From the NCBI GenBank assembly GCA_027577415.1, contig JANBQS010000348.1, forward strand, positions 1-20,386: a stretch of 20,386 nucleotides of DNA. Direction: 5' to 3'. Positions 1 to 7,208 of this stretch are shown here, in pieces (the stretch's first letter is position 1; each line of letters begins with the position of its first letter). The notes beneath the pieces are model-generated. The model ran no database searches, had not been told where the DNA came from, and saw only the letters and a list, made by a program, of their open reading frames with translations. A program made the position numbers and the translations under genes. This DNA comes from Coemansia sp. RSA 922 (taxonomy: Eukaryota; Kickxellomycota; Kickxellomycetes; Kickxellales; Kickxellaceae).

Positions 1-17
1 CGAAATCGGAGACACTC

Positions 18-131
18 ATGTCGACTGTTATCCCAGGTTTTTGGAAATGTCCCCTATGTGGTCAAGTGTTTAGAATAGTAGACTTTGACAACCACCAAAC
101 AGTCTGTCCTGTAAGATTCTACCCGAATTAG
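18..131 (+). CDS. Single C2HC zinc-finger microprotein, copy 1 (37 aa)
   Basis: The 37-residue product has Cys11, Cys14, His26 and Cys30, giving CxxC-x11-H-x3-C, with Gly right after the second Cys and Phe at 18. This spacing fits the zf-C2HC_2 finger (consensus like CPxCGRxF...H..C) found in ZC2HC1-type proteins, but here one finger is nearly the whole protein. The start MSTVIPG parallels MSTSIPG and MSTEYPG in the next two copies, which supports the start choice. No signal peptide or membrane segment is present. The promoter is outside the window. A likely polyadenylation signal AATAAA follows at about 192. The role is unknown; zinc binding is inferred from the ligand pattern, and nucleic-acid or protein binding would be a guess. 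Confidence 0.75.
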   Translation: MSTVIPGFWKCPLCGQVFRIVDFDNHQTVCPVRFYPN

Positions 132-408
132 CCAAGGTTTCAAGTCGAGCTCGGAGGTAATGGCCATAGCTTGTACCCATACAGGATTCCAATAAAACAC
201 CTTTCTCATCATCTTTTGTAACACAATTATTATTGACGAATAGACAATTTCGTGAATGCAGATGCTTCTCAATAGTCACAAATACACCACCTCCACACAT
301 ATACACCATTGAGCCTATTGAGCATTGTCATGTCTACATGTCAAAAAAAAAAGTGACAGCCACTATTATCCGTTTTCACAAAATAGCTATAGCTGGAAAC
401 ACTTTTTT

Positions 409-431
409 TATATAAAGCGCATACGTTCGGG
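409..431 (+). promoter_or_regulatory. TATA box and conserved 12-mer ahead of zinc-finger copy 2
   Basis: TATATAAA at 409-416 lies 121 nt before the ATG at 530. CATACGTTCGGG follows at 420-431. The same arrangement occurs before copy 3, where ATATAAAT at 926 is followed by CATACGTTCAGG at 936. The 12-mer is kept at 11 of 12 positions while much of the spacer has drifted, so it may be a downstream promoter or initiator element. Confidence 0.65.
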
Positions 432-529
432 GGGGCATGTACGACAGAAAATTACTAGATCCTGTTTCACTTTTATTCTTCTTATTATCATTACTATCAA
501 AACTTTATTCGTAAACAAGTGGAGACACC

Positions 530-643
530 ATGTCAACAAGTATCCCAGGTATACTTAAATGCCCATTTTGTGGTCAAGTGTACAGAGTAATAGATCACAA
601 CAACCACCGAAAGGTCTGTCCTGTCCAAATACGCCTTGAGTAG
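530..643 (+). CDS. Single C2HC zinc-finger microprotein, copy 2 (37 aa)
   Basis: This copy is collinear with copy 1 over all 37 residues. The ligands are Cys11, Cys14, His26 and Cys30, with CPFCGQVYR at the knuckle and HRKVCP at the end. Many codon differences from copy 1 leave the ligands untouched, and no indel breaks the frame. That suggests selection on the protein. It has its own TATA box 121 nt upstream and CTAATAAA about 60 nt downstream, so it looks like an independent transcription unit and not part of a polyprotein. Function is unknown beyond probable zinc binding. Confidence 0.8.
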   Translation: MSTSIPGILKCPFCGQVYRVIDHNNHRKVCPVQIRLE

Positions 644-925
644 TAAAGGATTCGAGTCGAATTCGGAACAAAAGACCAATGCTTGCGCATATACAGTGTT
701 CCTAATAAACTACTCTATCATAGTCTTTTTTTTTACAAAATTGCTACTGGCGAATAGATAACTTTCCAAGTGTGGATAATTTCAAATATTCATGAATGAA
801 TCATCTCTGCATATATACACTATTGGTATTATTGAGCATTATCAGCATCATGTAGACAATTAGAAAAAGTGATATCTACTACTATCTGGTTTCGCAACTA
901 ACAATAGTTGGAAATATATATTTTG

Positions 926-959
926 ATATAAATTCCATACGTTCAGGCACTTATATAAT
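926..959 (+). promoter_or_regulatory. Promoter of zinc-finger copy 3
   Basis: Two TATA-like sites are present: ATATAAAT at 926-933, in the position that matches copy 2, and TATATAAT at 952-959. The conserved 12-mer CATACGTTCAGG lies between them at 936-947. Distances to the ATG at 1040 are about 114 and 88 nt; which site is used cannot be told from sequence. Confidence 0.6.
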
Positions 960-1039
960 GGTGTTCAACTGGAGTACATATTACTTTACTTTTTCTTTTC
1001 AAACCTAACAATTCTCAGTCATGAGAACGTATAGACACC

Positions 1040-1144
1040 ATGTCAACAGAGTACCCAGGTATACACACATGTATAGACTGTGGTAGAATAATTAGAGAAA
1101 TAGACTATGTCGAGCACGGAAGAGTATGTACTGGAAGAATATAA
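1040..1144 (+). CDS. Single C2HC zinc-finger microprotein, copy 3 (34 aa)
   Basis: The most diverged of the tandem trio. The product begins MSTEYPGIHTC, and Cys11, Cys14, His26 and Cys30 keep the exact CxxC-x11-H-x3-C spacing. The residues between the ligands differ widely (CIDCGRIIREIDYVEH), yet Gly15 and Arg19 are kept. The tail after the last Cys is four residues (TGRI) instead of seven. The leader ATAGACACC matches the copy 2 leader. Keeping the ligands while the rest changes argues for a functional finger. Downstream, TTTAATAAAG near 1245 may serve as polyadenylation signal. Confidence 0.78.
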   Translation: MSTEYPGIHTCIDCGRIIREIDYVEHGRVCTGRI

Positions 1145-1850
1145 CTGAGCTGGTCAAGGATTCAAGTCTATCATGGAGTCAACGTCCGCTGGTTGTGCCC
1201 CTTTAGAGTTTCAAAGCAGTGACTTTACCTTTATTAACAATATTTAATAAAGTTATTATTTTGAATGGCGACCTACAGGCCACTATCACCCTGATTGAAC
1301 TAAAGTATAGTACTCTCACACGACGACTCTGATGGCTGGTGGGTTAGCGCAGAGGACAATGTGTTGATTCCACATTATATCAGTAGTGCATTGGACAACA
1401 AATATTATTTAGGGAGCGTATAAAATAAAATAGATATTAGCGTATAAAAAAGTGAGAACAATAATCTACCTCTGGATGCTGACGGGTTAATGTTTATATA
1501 GCCTTTTTCATGGCCCGTTTACACAGACGGAAATACGCCTTTCCCGCTACTCTTAGTGTTGCCGTGTTTTGCCTCTTTGTAGGCGGGCGATCTCCTATCG
1601 GCAGCGGGGCATTTGGGCGTTGAGAGTCCGGGTCATCCGGCATACGTGTGTCGCCATTAAACTGATCACGTGGGCCGGCGCGCTGTTCTACGACGCGCAT
1701 AACAATATTTTATTTGGTAATCGTAATCGTGATTGTCTGACAGGATCAAGAATAAGTATCCACATTGACTTTCGTCAACTACTCTTTCCTTTTCCCTTTT
1801 TCAGTTTTCTAAATTCGACACTTTGTATTAATATTCTAATTCACTTGACC
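1145..1850. other. Gap between the zinc-finger array and the BRCT gene
   Basis: It contains the 3' flank of copy 3, a short spacer remnant near 1446-1475 and a more GC-rich stretch at 1500-1700. A TATATAG at 1496 sits only about 14 nt ahead of an ATG at 1510 that opens 37 codons with a signal-peptide-like hydrophobic core. The TATA is too close for normal use, so no gene is called. The promoter of the downstream BRCT gene must lie in the right part, but no clear TATA box is seen there. Confidence 0.5.
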
Positions 1851-3606
1851 ATGAAGATTTTTGACGGCTGTTGCGCCTGGTTCGCACCAAACGTCCCCGC
1901 CGCACACATCAACACCTGGCGTACGTACAACCAAATAATGCAGTTACACTGAATTTAGTAAACAAACACCTGAGTGCTAATTGAATTCTGACAACTAGTG
2001 GCTGATGGTGGAGTTAGAATCAGAGACGTTGGAAAAAGCATAGTGCAGTACTACTTCAGCAATGCCATGGACGACGACACGACTGTTGCACTACTCCGCC
2101 GACAGGACAAGGTCGTGTACAGGTCTACGTGGATCACAGACTCTTCGCTCTCAAGAACACGTCAGCCCCTTGGTGCATATGCATTATCCGAGTCGCGTTT
2201 AGGTGCAGCCGCTGTGTTCCAGAGTCCCTTAGCTTCAGTCAGTCAGCGCCCGCATACGGTGCACTCGGAGAGACGTACAGGTAGAGTACAGCGTAGTCTC
2301 TCGCAGATCTATTCTACGCCTCCTGCTGGGCGGCCCTTTTACTCGCCACCGCCAATGTCTGCAACTCCTAGCCATCTAATGAGTCGTCGTCCACGCAGTG
2401 TGGCTGGTGGTGACTATTATTATGCCGCATCGGCCGACTATTACGCGCGACTCAGAGAAAGCGCTGATGACCCTCAAAGCGTACGGTCTAAATCCAGCAG
2501 ACTATCGAACGCCAGCTCAGTTATTAGCAACTATGGACATCGCCAACATGTCGTCAGCAGATTCATAGTTCATGCTGACAGTCAAACCAGAGCGTCAATC
2601 CTAGCCGATGTGTCTGACTTTACTCCTAATGCTCATGGGTTTGTGGCCTACAAGATACCAAAGCTTACTCAGTAGTTTTCACTTATTAGCTAGCCTTTTG
2701 GTTGACCAAGGCATTTTATATGTGTAACATTCACCAAGCGAATGGTCTAAAATATCTGCAACAGATGCGAATGAGTATTTGAGCAGAGTACTCAGTTCAG
2801 CTTTATTTGGTAATAAAAAAGTACATAATGAAAAAAGTGACCATGACTCGACTTTGCCAATCGAGAAGGCTCTAGCTACATGAAACTTGACACGCAACAT
2901 TATTGATGATTTGCAGGGCAAAGCTATGCTCCAGCTGTACGGCGAAGGAGGTCCGACGAGGGGCTTTGAGCAAGTGTCTATGAATGACAACTTTTAACGG
3001 GCAGGTGAAAGCGTCGAGGAAAAGCTCGCTAAAATCAAAGCACGACCCAAGAGCGCTCACAGGTATAATGTTGCCGAGCATCAGCAAATCTACAAGGATG
3101 ACATTATGTCTATCTGAAATTGACAGCGTTGCTCGTGGACCCATCCGAATAATACTAAGCTTGGAGACGCGTATTCAAACGAGAACGCTATTGTCCCCGA
3201 CGTAGGTGTCGGGTACAGTGATGCAGCTATTTCTGGGTGTGCGTCGGCTATTGATCCCTCGCGCGTGGCCCCTGGTACTTCCATGAAAGTCAGTCAACGT
3301 CTTGCTCCGCCACAAGGGTCTCAGATCACTGCACATGCGAATTTCATTATGACGGATAAGAAGGGACTTGCTATCCGGTGTGCCGTCCAGTCGCCATATA
3401 CGGGTGAGCTTATGTGGCGCACAGAGGTTATTCGTGACCAGGCTGTAATCCAAGCGTACTTGCGACAACGCCGTATTATTGAGAACCTAGCTCACAACCG
3501 CAGCGCCAATGAGGACGAGGGTGATGACTTGTTTGATGACGGAGAGGGTCACATGAAGGACTTTATTTTTTATTTCTCATGGCAAGCAAAGATGGCAAAT
3601 ATGTAG
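1851..3606 (+). CDS. BRCT-domain protein, multi-exon, internal exon borders uncertain
   Basis: Exon 1 (1851-1920) and exon 2 (from 1999) join across a 78-nt intron with GTACGT, a TGCTAAT branch site and CTAG. Together residues 1-87 read as a BRCT domain: MKIFDGCCAWF, Gly27-Gly28 after the first helix, VVYRSTWITDS with the conserved Trp68, and Tyr84 closing it. Residues 88-236 are Ser/Arg/Pro-rich and look disordered. The likely next splice is G/GTTTGT at 2639 to CCAAG at 2738, which joins in phase to EWSKISATDANEYLSRVL. Beyond that, stop codons at 2881, 2995, 3115 and 3121 require more introns. A join of 3063-3166 (GTATAATG, branch TACTAAG, GGAG) leads in frame into a long final exon ending at 3606 (DEGDDLFDDGE near its end). 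BRCT domains bind phosphopeptides or partners in DNA damage and telomere work. The C-terminal part is not recognised. A decayed gene remains possible for the 3' half. Confidence 0.6.
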
Positions 3607-3782
3607 TACTAAGGCAGTGGAAAGTCTGTAGTAGTTGTGCTTTCTTGGTCTTGATTGCTGGGCAGGGCGGGTTGTTCATTGGACCTTTACGTTTTGTGTG
3701 GGGGTGTTGGTCGCTGTTGTATGGTGCGCATAAGAGGCATGCCACAACGATTCTGCTGATGGCATTGTTGGCACTTGTGTGA
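3579..3782 (+). CDS. Possible small membrane protein (67 aa)
   Basis: ATG at 3579 opens 67 codons with two hydrophobic segments, about residues 19-46 and 54-67, split by a basic turn (HKRH). A Cys pair precedes the first segment (CSSC). It overlaps the last 28 nt of the BRCT reading frame in another frame, and no TATA box or known family supports it. It may simply be 3' untranslated sequence of the BRCT gene. From 3783 to 3999 nothing else is seen on either strand. Confidence 0.25.
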   Translation: MASKDGKYVVLRQWKVCSSCAFLVLIAGQGGLFIGPLRFVWGCWSLLYGAHKRHATTILLMALLALV

Positions 3783-3999
3783 GCTTCGGTGGCATTGTAG
3801 AGACGCATGTTACAAGCGTATATTTCCCTTTTGATACTTTCGGAAGTGGCTAGTGGTTTTGTATATTAGTTAATGGTGGCGACCTGTTTGAGCCGCCACA
3901 GCTTTATATGTTAAATTTAATGCGAAAATGGGCTGCTACGTTAAAAAAGTGGTACTAAAAAACAAAGGGTTTGTTATTAAAGCAGCGAGCCTTAATGCC

Positions 4000-4527
4000 T
4001 TAATTGGCCCCAGCTACCGGCTCAGGATGCAACAGCCTAGCAACTATATCAATATTCTTCTTACGAGTTTCCATCACCTTGTCATGGGAGCCGCAGCAGC
4101 ACATACACCGGGGCCAACTATACTCGTCACCGCCATATAGAACATGCTTTGGCTTTACATCATGATCCCTTGTAATTGCCTCGTTCACCGCAGTAACAAA
4201 GTCGTCGGCACTCTTTACTCCAATGAACTTGTTCTCCATGTATAAGCCCACCATACATAAGTGGAGCTCGTCACTTGCGTCCTGTGCCTCAAACTTACTA
4301 GCCAATTTAGTATAGTCACACCACACAACGCTTAGCTCCGTGTGTTCTAATCCTTTCAAGTACTCGTTACACTGGTCAAAGAACTCGGTCATAGATTTAG
4401 TGCAACTATTGTGCGCACATATTAGGGTGAATTTTTTGCCTACCAATTGTTCAAACTTGTCACAACTGTTTACATTGTTTGCATCTGAAACAACATGTTT
4501 TCTGCTAGAATATTTGGGATTGGACAT
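4000..4527 (-). CDS. Diverged thioredoxin-fold protein with Cys-rich tail (175 aa)
   Basis: The first ATG in frame is at 4527 (MSNPKYSSRK); the open frame extends slightly further without an ATG. Residues 22-118 follow the thioredoxin order: a first helix (CDKFEQLVGKK), a core strand (FTLICAH), an active-site turn, a helix (MTEFFDQCNEYL), then LSVVWCDYTKLASKFEAQD, GLYMENKFIGV and a last helix DDFVTAVNEAI. The usual WCGPCK site is replaced by HNSCTKS with one Cys (Cys42), and the cis-Pro before the fourth strand is missing, so normal disulfide exchange is unlikely. After the fold comes a short tail with CMCCC (Cys141-145) and nearby His148, possibly metal binding. A TATA-like TATTTTTATC lies about 45 nt upstream on this strand. 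The fold call is from pattern only. Confidence 0.6.
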   Translation of the reverse strand: MSNPKYSSRKHVVSDANNVNSCDKFEQLVGKKFTLICAHNSCTKSMTEFFDQCNEYLKGLEHTELSVVWCDYTKLASKFEAQDASDELHLCMVGLYMENKFIGVKSADDFVTAVNEAITRDHDVKPKHVLYGGDEYSWPRCMCCCGSHDKVMETRKKNIDIVARLLHPEPVAGAN

Positions 4528-4956
4528 TTTAGTCAACGAGGTCGGCAAGTGTGCGTAGAAAATGGGCTGTAGATAAAAATAGCTAGAGAATCAGGCAAGT
4601 GAAAGAAAAAGTAAAAAAAAAAGTCCTTGCCGACACCCCTATGATTTATGCCACCTGGGTTTAAGTCTCTTCAAGAAAAAAAGGCTTGGCATTTTTTTGT
4701 ACAAAGGAGACAAGCTCATCATACTAAAAGGTGTTCAAAGGGTAGTACTAGGACATTGAATGCTAAAAGAATAGCGGCCACCATGGTCGTAAAAGTTGTT
4801 TGAACTAGATGCAAATGAATAGTGAATCTGTTAAAAGAAACCACAGGTATTCTTTCAAGAGAACACTGACATTGAGGACTAGGGCCTACAGTAAAAATAT
4901 AAAGGCGTGCTTTAACTTTGCTTGTAATATCAAAGCTATGGTATTACGTGTTTAAA

Positions 4957-5109
4957 ATGGGAGACAAGTTTGGGTCCCTTAAACACGAGAAATCTTCAAA
5001 TGCAGACTGTTTGGTTTTTGTCATGGTCAACTACGTTGTAGTTCTTCCTGCATTGCTGACATCTCCGAATAGCAGGATCAATTTTCGGCAAGACTTCTGC
5101 GTGTTATAG
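4957..5109 (+). CDS. Candidate small ORF (50 aa), unrecognised
   Basis: ATG at 4957 opens 50 codons about 60 nt after a TATA-like AATATAAAGG at 4896. The product starts MGDKFGSLKHEKSS, has a hydrophobic middle (LVFVMVNYVVVLPALL, residues 19-34) and ends DFCVL. It lacks the zinc ligands of the microgenes around it. A five-codon upstream reading frame starts at 4938 and overlaps its leader. The only support is the TATA-to-ATG spacing and size, which resemble the zinc-finger units. Confidence 0.25.
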   Translation: MGDKFGSLKHEKSSNADCLVFVMVNYVVVLPALLTSPNSRINFRQDFCVL

Positions 5110-5460
5110 TGATAAGGAGAGGGTATGGAGCTGTGAGGTGGAGATCAAAGCGTTCTTTTTAGAAAACATATGGACAAATAAGAACAGCTGGATTTGTATT
5201 CGACATATGACAGGGTGCTGTTTATAAAGCATATTGACCGCTTTCTTTCTAGACTGTATCTGCTAGGCACTGCATTGATGTGTTGAGCGGGAGAGCGAGG
5301 ACTCTTTGGGATTTCCTTGACATTGGGAAAAGGTGGTGTGGCCGGCGGTCGGGAGCCGAGAGACATTTTTGAGAACATTTTGGATCTGCCTCTCGGCATT
5401 ACTCCATGTGGACTCGTGGGCTGGTTGCGCCCATCACGGAGCTGTTGGGGGCACATACAG

Positions 5461-5468
5461 TATAAAAA
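5461..5468 (+). promoter_or_regulatory. TATA box of zinc-finger copy 4
   Basis: TATAAAAA in a GC-richer setting, 91 nt before the ATG at 5552. The spacing matches the other members of the family (about 54-121 nt). Confidence 0.65.
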
Positions 5469-5551
5469 GGTGGCCAAACCGTCTTTCACAAAAGTGATCG
5501 TGACAGAATAGTTTCTTTCTTTATTAGCTAAAGTTTTATCTCAATCCACAT

Positions 5552-5716
5552 ATGTCGCTTTCAGCAGATTATTTGCCCTACTCTACGACCAACACCAATA
5601 GCTCTTCTCGGGCGAAAGGCTCCACCGGGTCGCGTGAGCAATGCGTAGCCTGTTTGCAGCTGTTTCTCTGGTGGGAACTAGACGAACATCAGAAGCATTG
5701 CAAGTACCTAAAGTAG
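5552..5716 (+). CDS. Single C2HC zinc-finger microprotein, copy 4 (54 aa)
   Basis: The product has a Ser/Thr/Asn-rich N-terminal arm of 30 residues (STTNTNSSSR and similar), then Cys31, Cys34, His46 and Cys50 with the same CxxC-x11-H-x3-C spacing as copies 1-3, and only four residues after the last Cys. The finger is unusual in having two Trp (LWWELDEH) where the others have polar residues, and Leu in place of Gly after the second Cys. A second His (49) sits one residue before the last Cys. A clear TATA box lies 91 nt upstream. It is on the same strand as the other microgenes. Function is unknown; zinc binding is inferred. Confidence 0.7.
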   Translation: MSLSADYLPYSTTNTNSSSRAKGSTGSREQCVACLQLFLWWELDEHQKHCKYLK

Positions 5717-6333
5717 TGTAGTATTGGCACACATTACATAAAGTCGTTCTGGACTTTACAGTTTTTACTTAGTATTCCTTCTATTGAGAAAACTATTACT
5801 CTTTAACAATACAACCCCTTACTGTTATCGACAAAGACTTTTTTGCTGGCCTAATGGAGCCAGCCTACTCCAAAGTGTGTGCAAAAAGCCGCTTCCTTAT
5901 TTGTAAAGAAGATCATGCCCAACATTGACTTGCGGCGTGTAATTACTGAGGTCCTTCTATCCCTCTGCTATCCTGATTTGAAATAATTCCATGTGTTCGG
6001 ATAGCGCCACAGTGTCACTGTGACTGAGAGCGCGGAAGTTCGCCTACCACATGTAGCACAACGCTGATCTGCACATCGGATGAGAATGACCTAAAAGTTA
6101 CCACAAAAAAGTGGCTAACAAGTGCGCGGAGTATGCAGGTGGAGCAGATCCGGAAACGTCTTACCCGAGAAATTGGGGGAGGGGAATGGGTATTTTTGTG
6201 ACGCCTGCTTTTTCTTTTCTTTCAGAGTGAAAAATGAATGCCGCCCATGGTATAAAAAGAAGGGAGAAGGAAATGTCATTGACGAGCATACTCTCGTTGC
6301 CTCACTTCTTCAACATCACTATTTTTTTCAATC
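5717..6333. other. Spacer between zinc-finger copies 4 and 5
   Basis: It holds the 3' flank of copy 4 and the promoter of copy 5 at its right end. Two very short frames of 23-24 codons (ATG at 5853 and 5915) were looked at: the first has Cys and His residues (ICKEDHAQH) but not the family spacing. No gene is supported. The 782-nt distance between copies 4 and 5 would fit a lost unit. Confidence 0.4.
6251..6258 (+). promoter_or_regulatory. TATA box of zinc-finger copy 5
   Basis: TATAAAAA preceded by ATGG, 83 nt before the ATG at 6334. Confidence 0.65.
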
Positions 6334-6477
6334 ATGCTTTCCAACGACGCAAAAAAGCTTGTTATCGCTGCCATGCCTCCAAATTTACTTGTCTGTCCAA
6401 ACTGTGGCAGATCGTTTAGGTCGGGTTTCGAATACGAGTGGCACTATCGTGATTGTACGCCTACCCTGAGATTCTAG
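6334..6477 (+). CDS. Single C2HC zinc-finger microprotein, copy 5 (47 aa)
   Basis: Residues 1-20 form a short hydrophobic arm (KLVIAAMPPNLLV). The finger then reads Cys21, Cys24, His37, Cys41, that is CxxC-x12-H-x3-C, with CPNCGRSFR at the knuckle. That is the closest match in the window to the zf-C2HC_2 consensus CPxCGRxF. The tail is six residues. It heads a group of three units whose start codons lie 332 and 330 nt apart (6334, 6666, 6996). A TATA box is 83 nt upstream. The start at 6334 is preferred because it sits at the right distance from the TATA box, although a second Met (residue 14) is also possible. Confidence 0.75.
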   Translation: MLSNDAKKLVIAAMPPNLLVCPNCGRSFRSGFEYEWHYRDCTPTLRF

Positions 6478-6584
6478 TATGCATGTGTGGGCAGACCCGG
6501 CAAAATTCAAAAGAACAGTTTAGGAGGGGGCAAGATTTTGTGACACACATGTTCTTTTATAAAAAAAAACCCCCGCTGTCTTGG

Positions 6585-6592
6585 TATAAATA
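6585..6592 (+). promoter_or_regulatory. TATA box of zinc-finger copy 6
   Basis: TATAAATA followed by GG, a textbook TATA box, 81 nt before the ATG at 6666. Confidence 0.7.
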
Positions 6593-6665
6593 GGATGGAG
6601 TCCCACCACAAAAAATTAAATAAATAACTTGCCTCACTTTGTTTTTCTTTTCAAAAGTCCTCAAA

Positions 6666-6815
6666 ATGCTTTACAACGCCGAGAATAGCCATATAACCAG
6701 CGCTTCACTTTACACTGTCTGCAAACGATGTGGCGCAAAATTTTACTCCTACTCGTTGTATGAGTATCATAAAAACAATACTTGCCCCAAACGCTATAAT
6801 CCCACAGGTGTGTGA
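6666..6815 (+). CDS. Single C2HC zinc-finger microprotein, copy 6 (49 aa)
   Basis: The start MLYNAENS resembles MLSNDAKK of copy 5. Cys19, Cys22, His35 and Cys40 give CxxC-x12-H-x4-C, one residue longer before the last Cys than in copies 1-5. CKRCGAKFYS keeps the Gly and the aromatic residue of the knuckle. The middle is Tyr-rich (FYSYSLYEYH), and the nine-residue tail is basic then neutral. TATA box 81 nt upstream. Role unknown. Confidence 0.75.
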   Translation: MLYNAENSHITSASLYTVCKRCGAKFYSYSLYEYHKNNTCPKRYNPTGV

Positions 6816-6941
6816 ACTGATTGAGCGACGTGCTCGCAATTTTATGGATCCGTAACAACGATTTAATATGTTGCCACGCAAATAAGAGATGGGAAGAACA
6901 GAACCTGGTATGAATGGATTCGTCGTCGGTGTCGAATTTTT

Positions 6942-6948
6942 TATATAG
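6942..6948 (+). promoter_or_regulatory. TATA-like box of zinc-finger copy 7
   Basis: TATATAG within a T-rich run, 54 nt before the ATG at 6996. This is the shortest spacing of the family, followed by a pyrimidine-rich leader. Confidence 0.5.
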
Positions 6949-6995
6949 CCTTGTCTCCTTTTTTCTTCTTAATAACTTCCTCAGTCGATACTTGA

Positions 6996-7112
6996 ATGTT
7001 ACTTGTGACTAAAGTTACACTCGATGTTGTTCAATGTGATAAACACGAGGCATATTTTGAGGACTGCTACCAGCTTGTAGCACACTACATCGCTTGCGGT
7101 CCAAAGAAGTAA
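6996..7112 (+). CDS. Zinc-finger microprotein variant, copy 7, CHHC ligands (38 aa)
   Basis: The position, size, TATA box and strand match the other microgenes, and the ATG lies 330 nt after that of copy 6. The ligand pattern is Cys14, His17, His30, Cys34: CxxH-x12-H-x3-C, so the second Cys is replaced by His. A free Cys24 lies between the ligands. CHHC is a known zinc ligand set in other fingers, so binding could persist. The alternative is a decaying copy, but the frame is intact and the ligand spacing is otherwise kept. The N-terminal arm is 13 residues and the tail is GPKK. Confidence 0.6.
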   Translation: MLLVTKVTLDVVQCDKHEAYFEDCYQLVAHYIACGPKK

Positions 7113-7208
7113 AAGTGTTCATCGGTTTTATGTTCAAGTAGCAGTATCTTATGACACTCTATTTACAACCAAAAAATATAGAGCTTAAACCTCCATTTCC
7201 AAAAAGTC

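Larger units (their letters stand above)
1..1250 (+). repeat. Tandem repeat, period about 511 nt, each unit with a zinc-finger microgene
   Basis: Three start codons fall at 18, 530 and 1040, so the spacing is 512 and 510 nt. Similarity is not limited to the coding part. It includes the leader just before the ATG (GACACCATGTCAACA in units 2 and 3), the 3' flank (AAGGATTC-AGTC near 646 and 1156, AAGGTTTCAAGTC near 134), an AATAAA-rich end, a spacer with GAATAGA and ATTGAGCATT, and the TATA region. The units have clearly drifted, with many substitutions and small indels, so the duplication is not very recent. The array continues off the left edge: unit 1 has only 17 nt of upstream sequence. A short remnant like the spacer (near 1446-1475, similar to 863-889) suggests a decayed further unit. 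Confidence 0.85.
4528..5551. other. Intergenic stretch with promoter-like signals
   Basis: This holds the upstream region of the thioredoxin-like gene (minus) and of zinc-finger copy 4 (plus, TATA at 5461). In between, AATATAAAGG near 4896 precedes a 50-codon frame that is listed separately. Open frames at 5145-5489 (minus) and 5317-5511 (plus) overlap and show no recognisable protein features. Confidence 0.5.

Noticed and set aside
646..668. GATTCGAGTC-type sequence resembling a tRNA T-arm
   Set aside because: No acceptor stem or anticodon arm can be drawn around it; it is part of the 511-nt repeat flank.
1494..1700. Open frames around a TATA-like site, including a signal-peptide-like 37-codon frame at 1510
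   Set aside because: The TATA site is only about 14 nt before the ATG, the frames overlap on both strands and no family fits.
5853..5987. Two 23-24 codon frames with Cys and His residues between zinc-finger copies 4 and 5
   Set aside because: The Cys/His spacing does not match the family and no TATA box lies at the usual distance.
6122..6469. 115-codon plus-strand frame over zinc-finger copy 5
   Set aside because: It starts upstream of the TATA box of copy 5 and reads the finger in a different frame; the finger frame has the conserved ligands.
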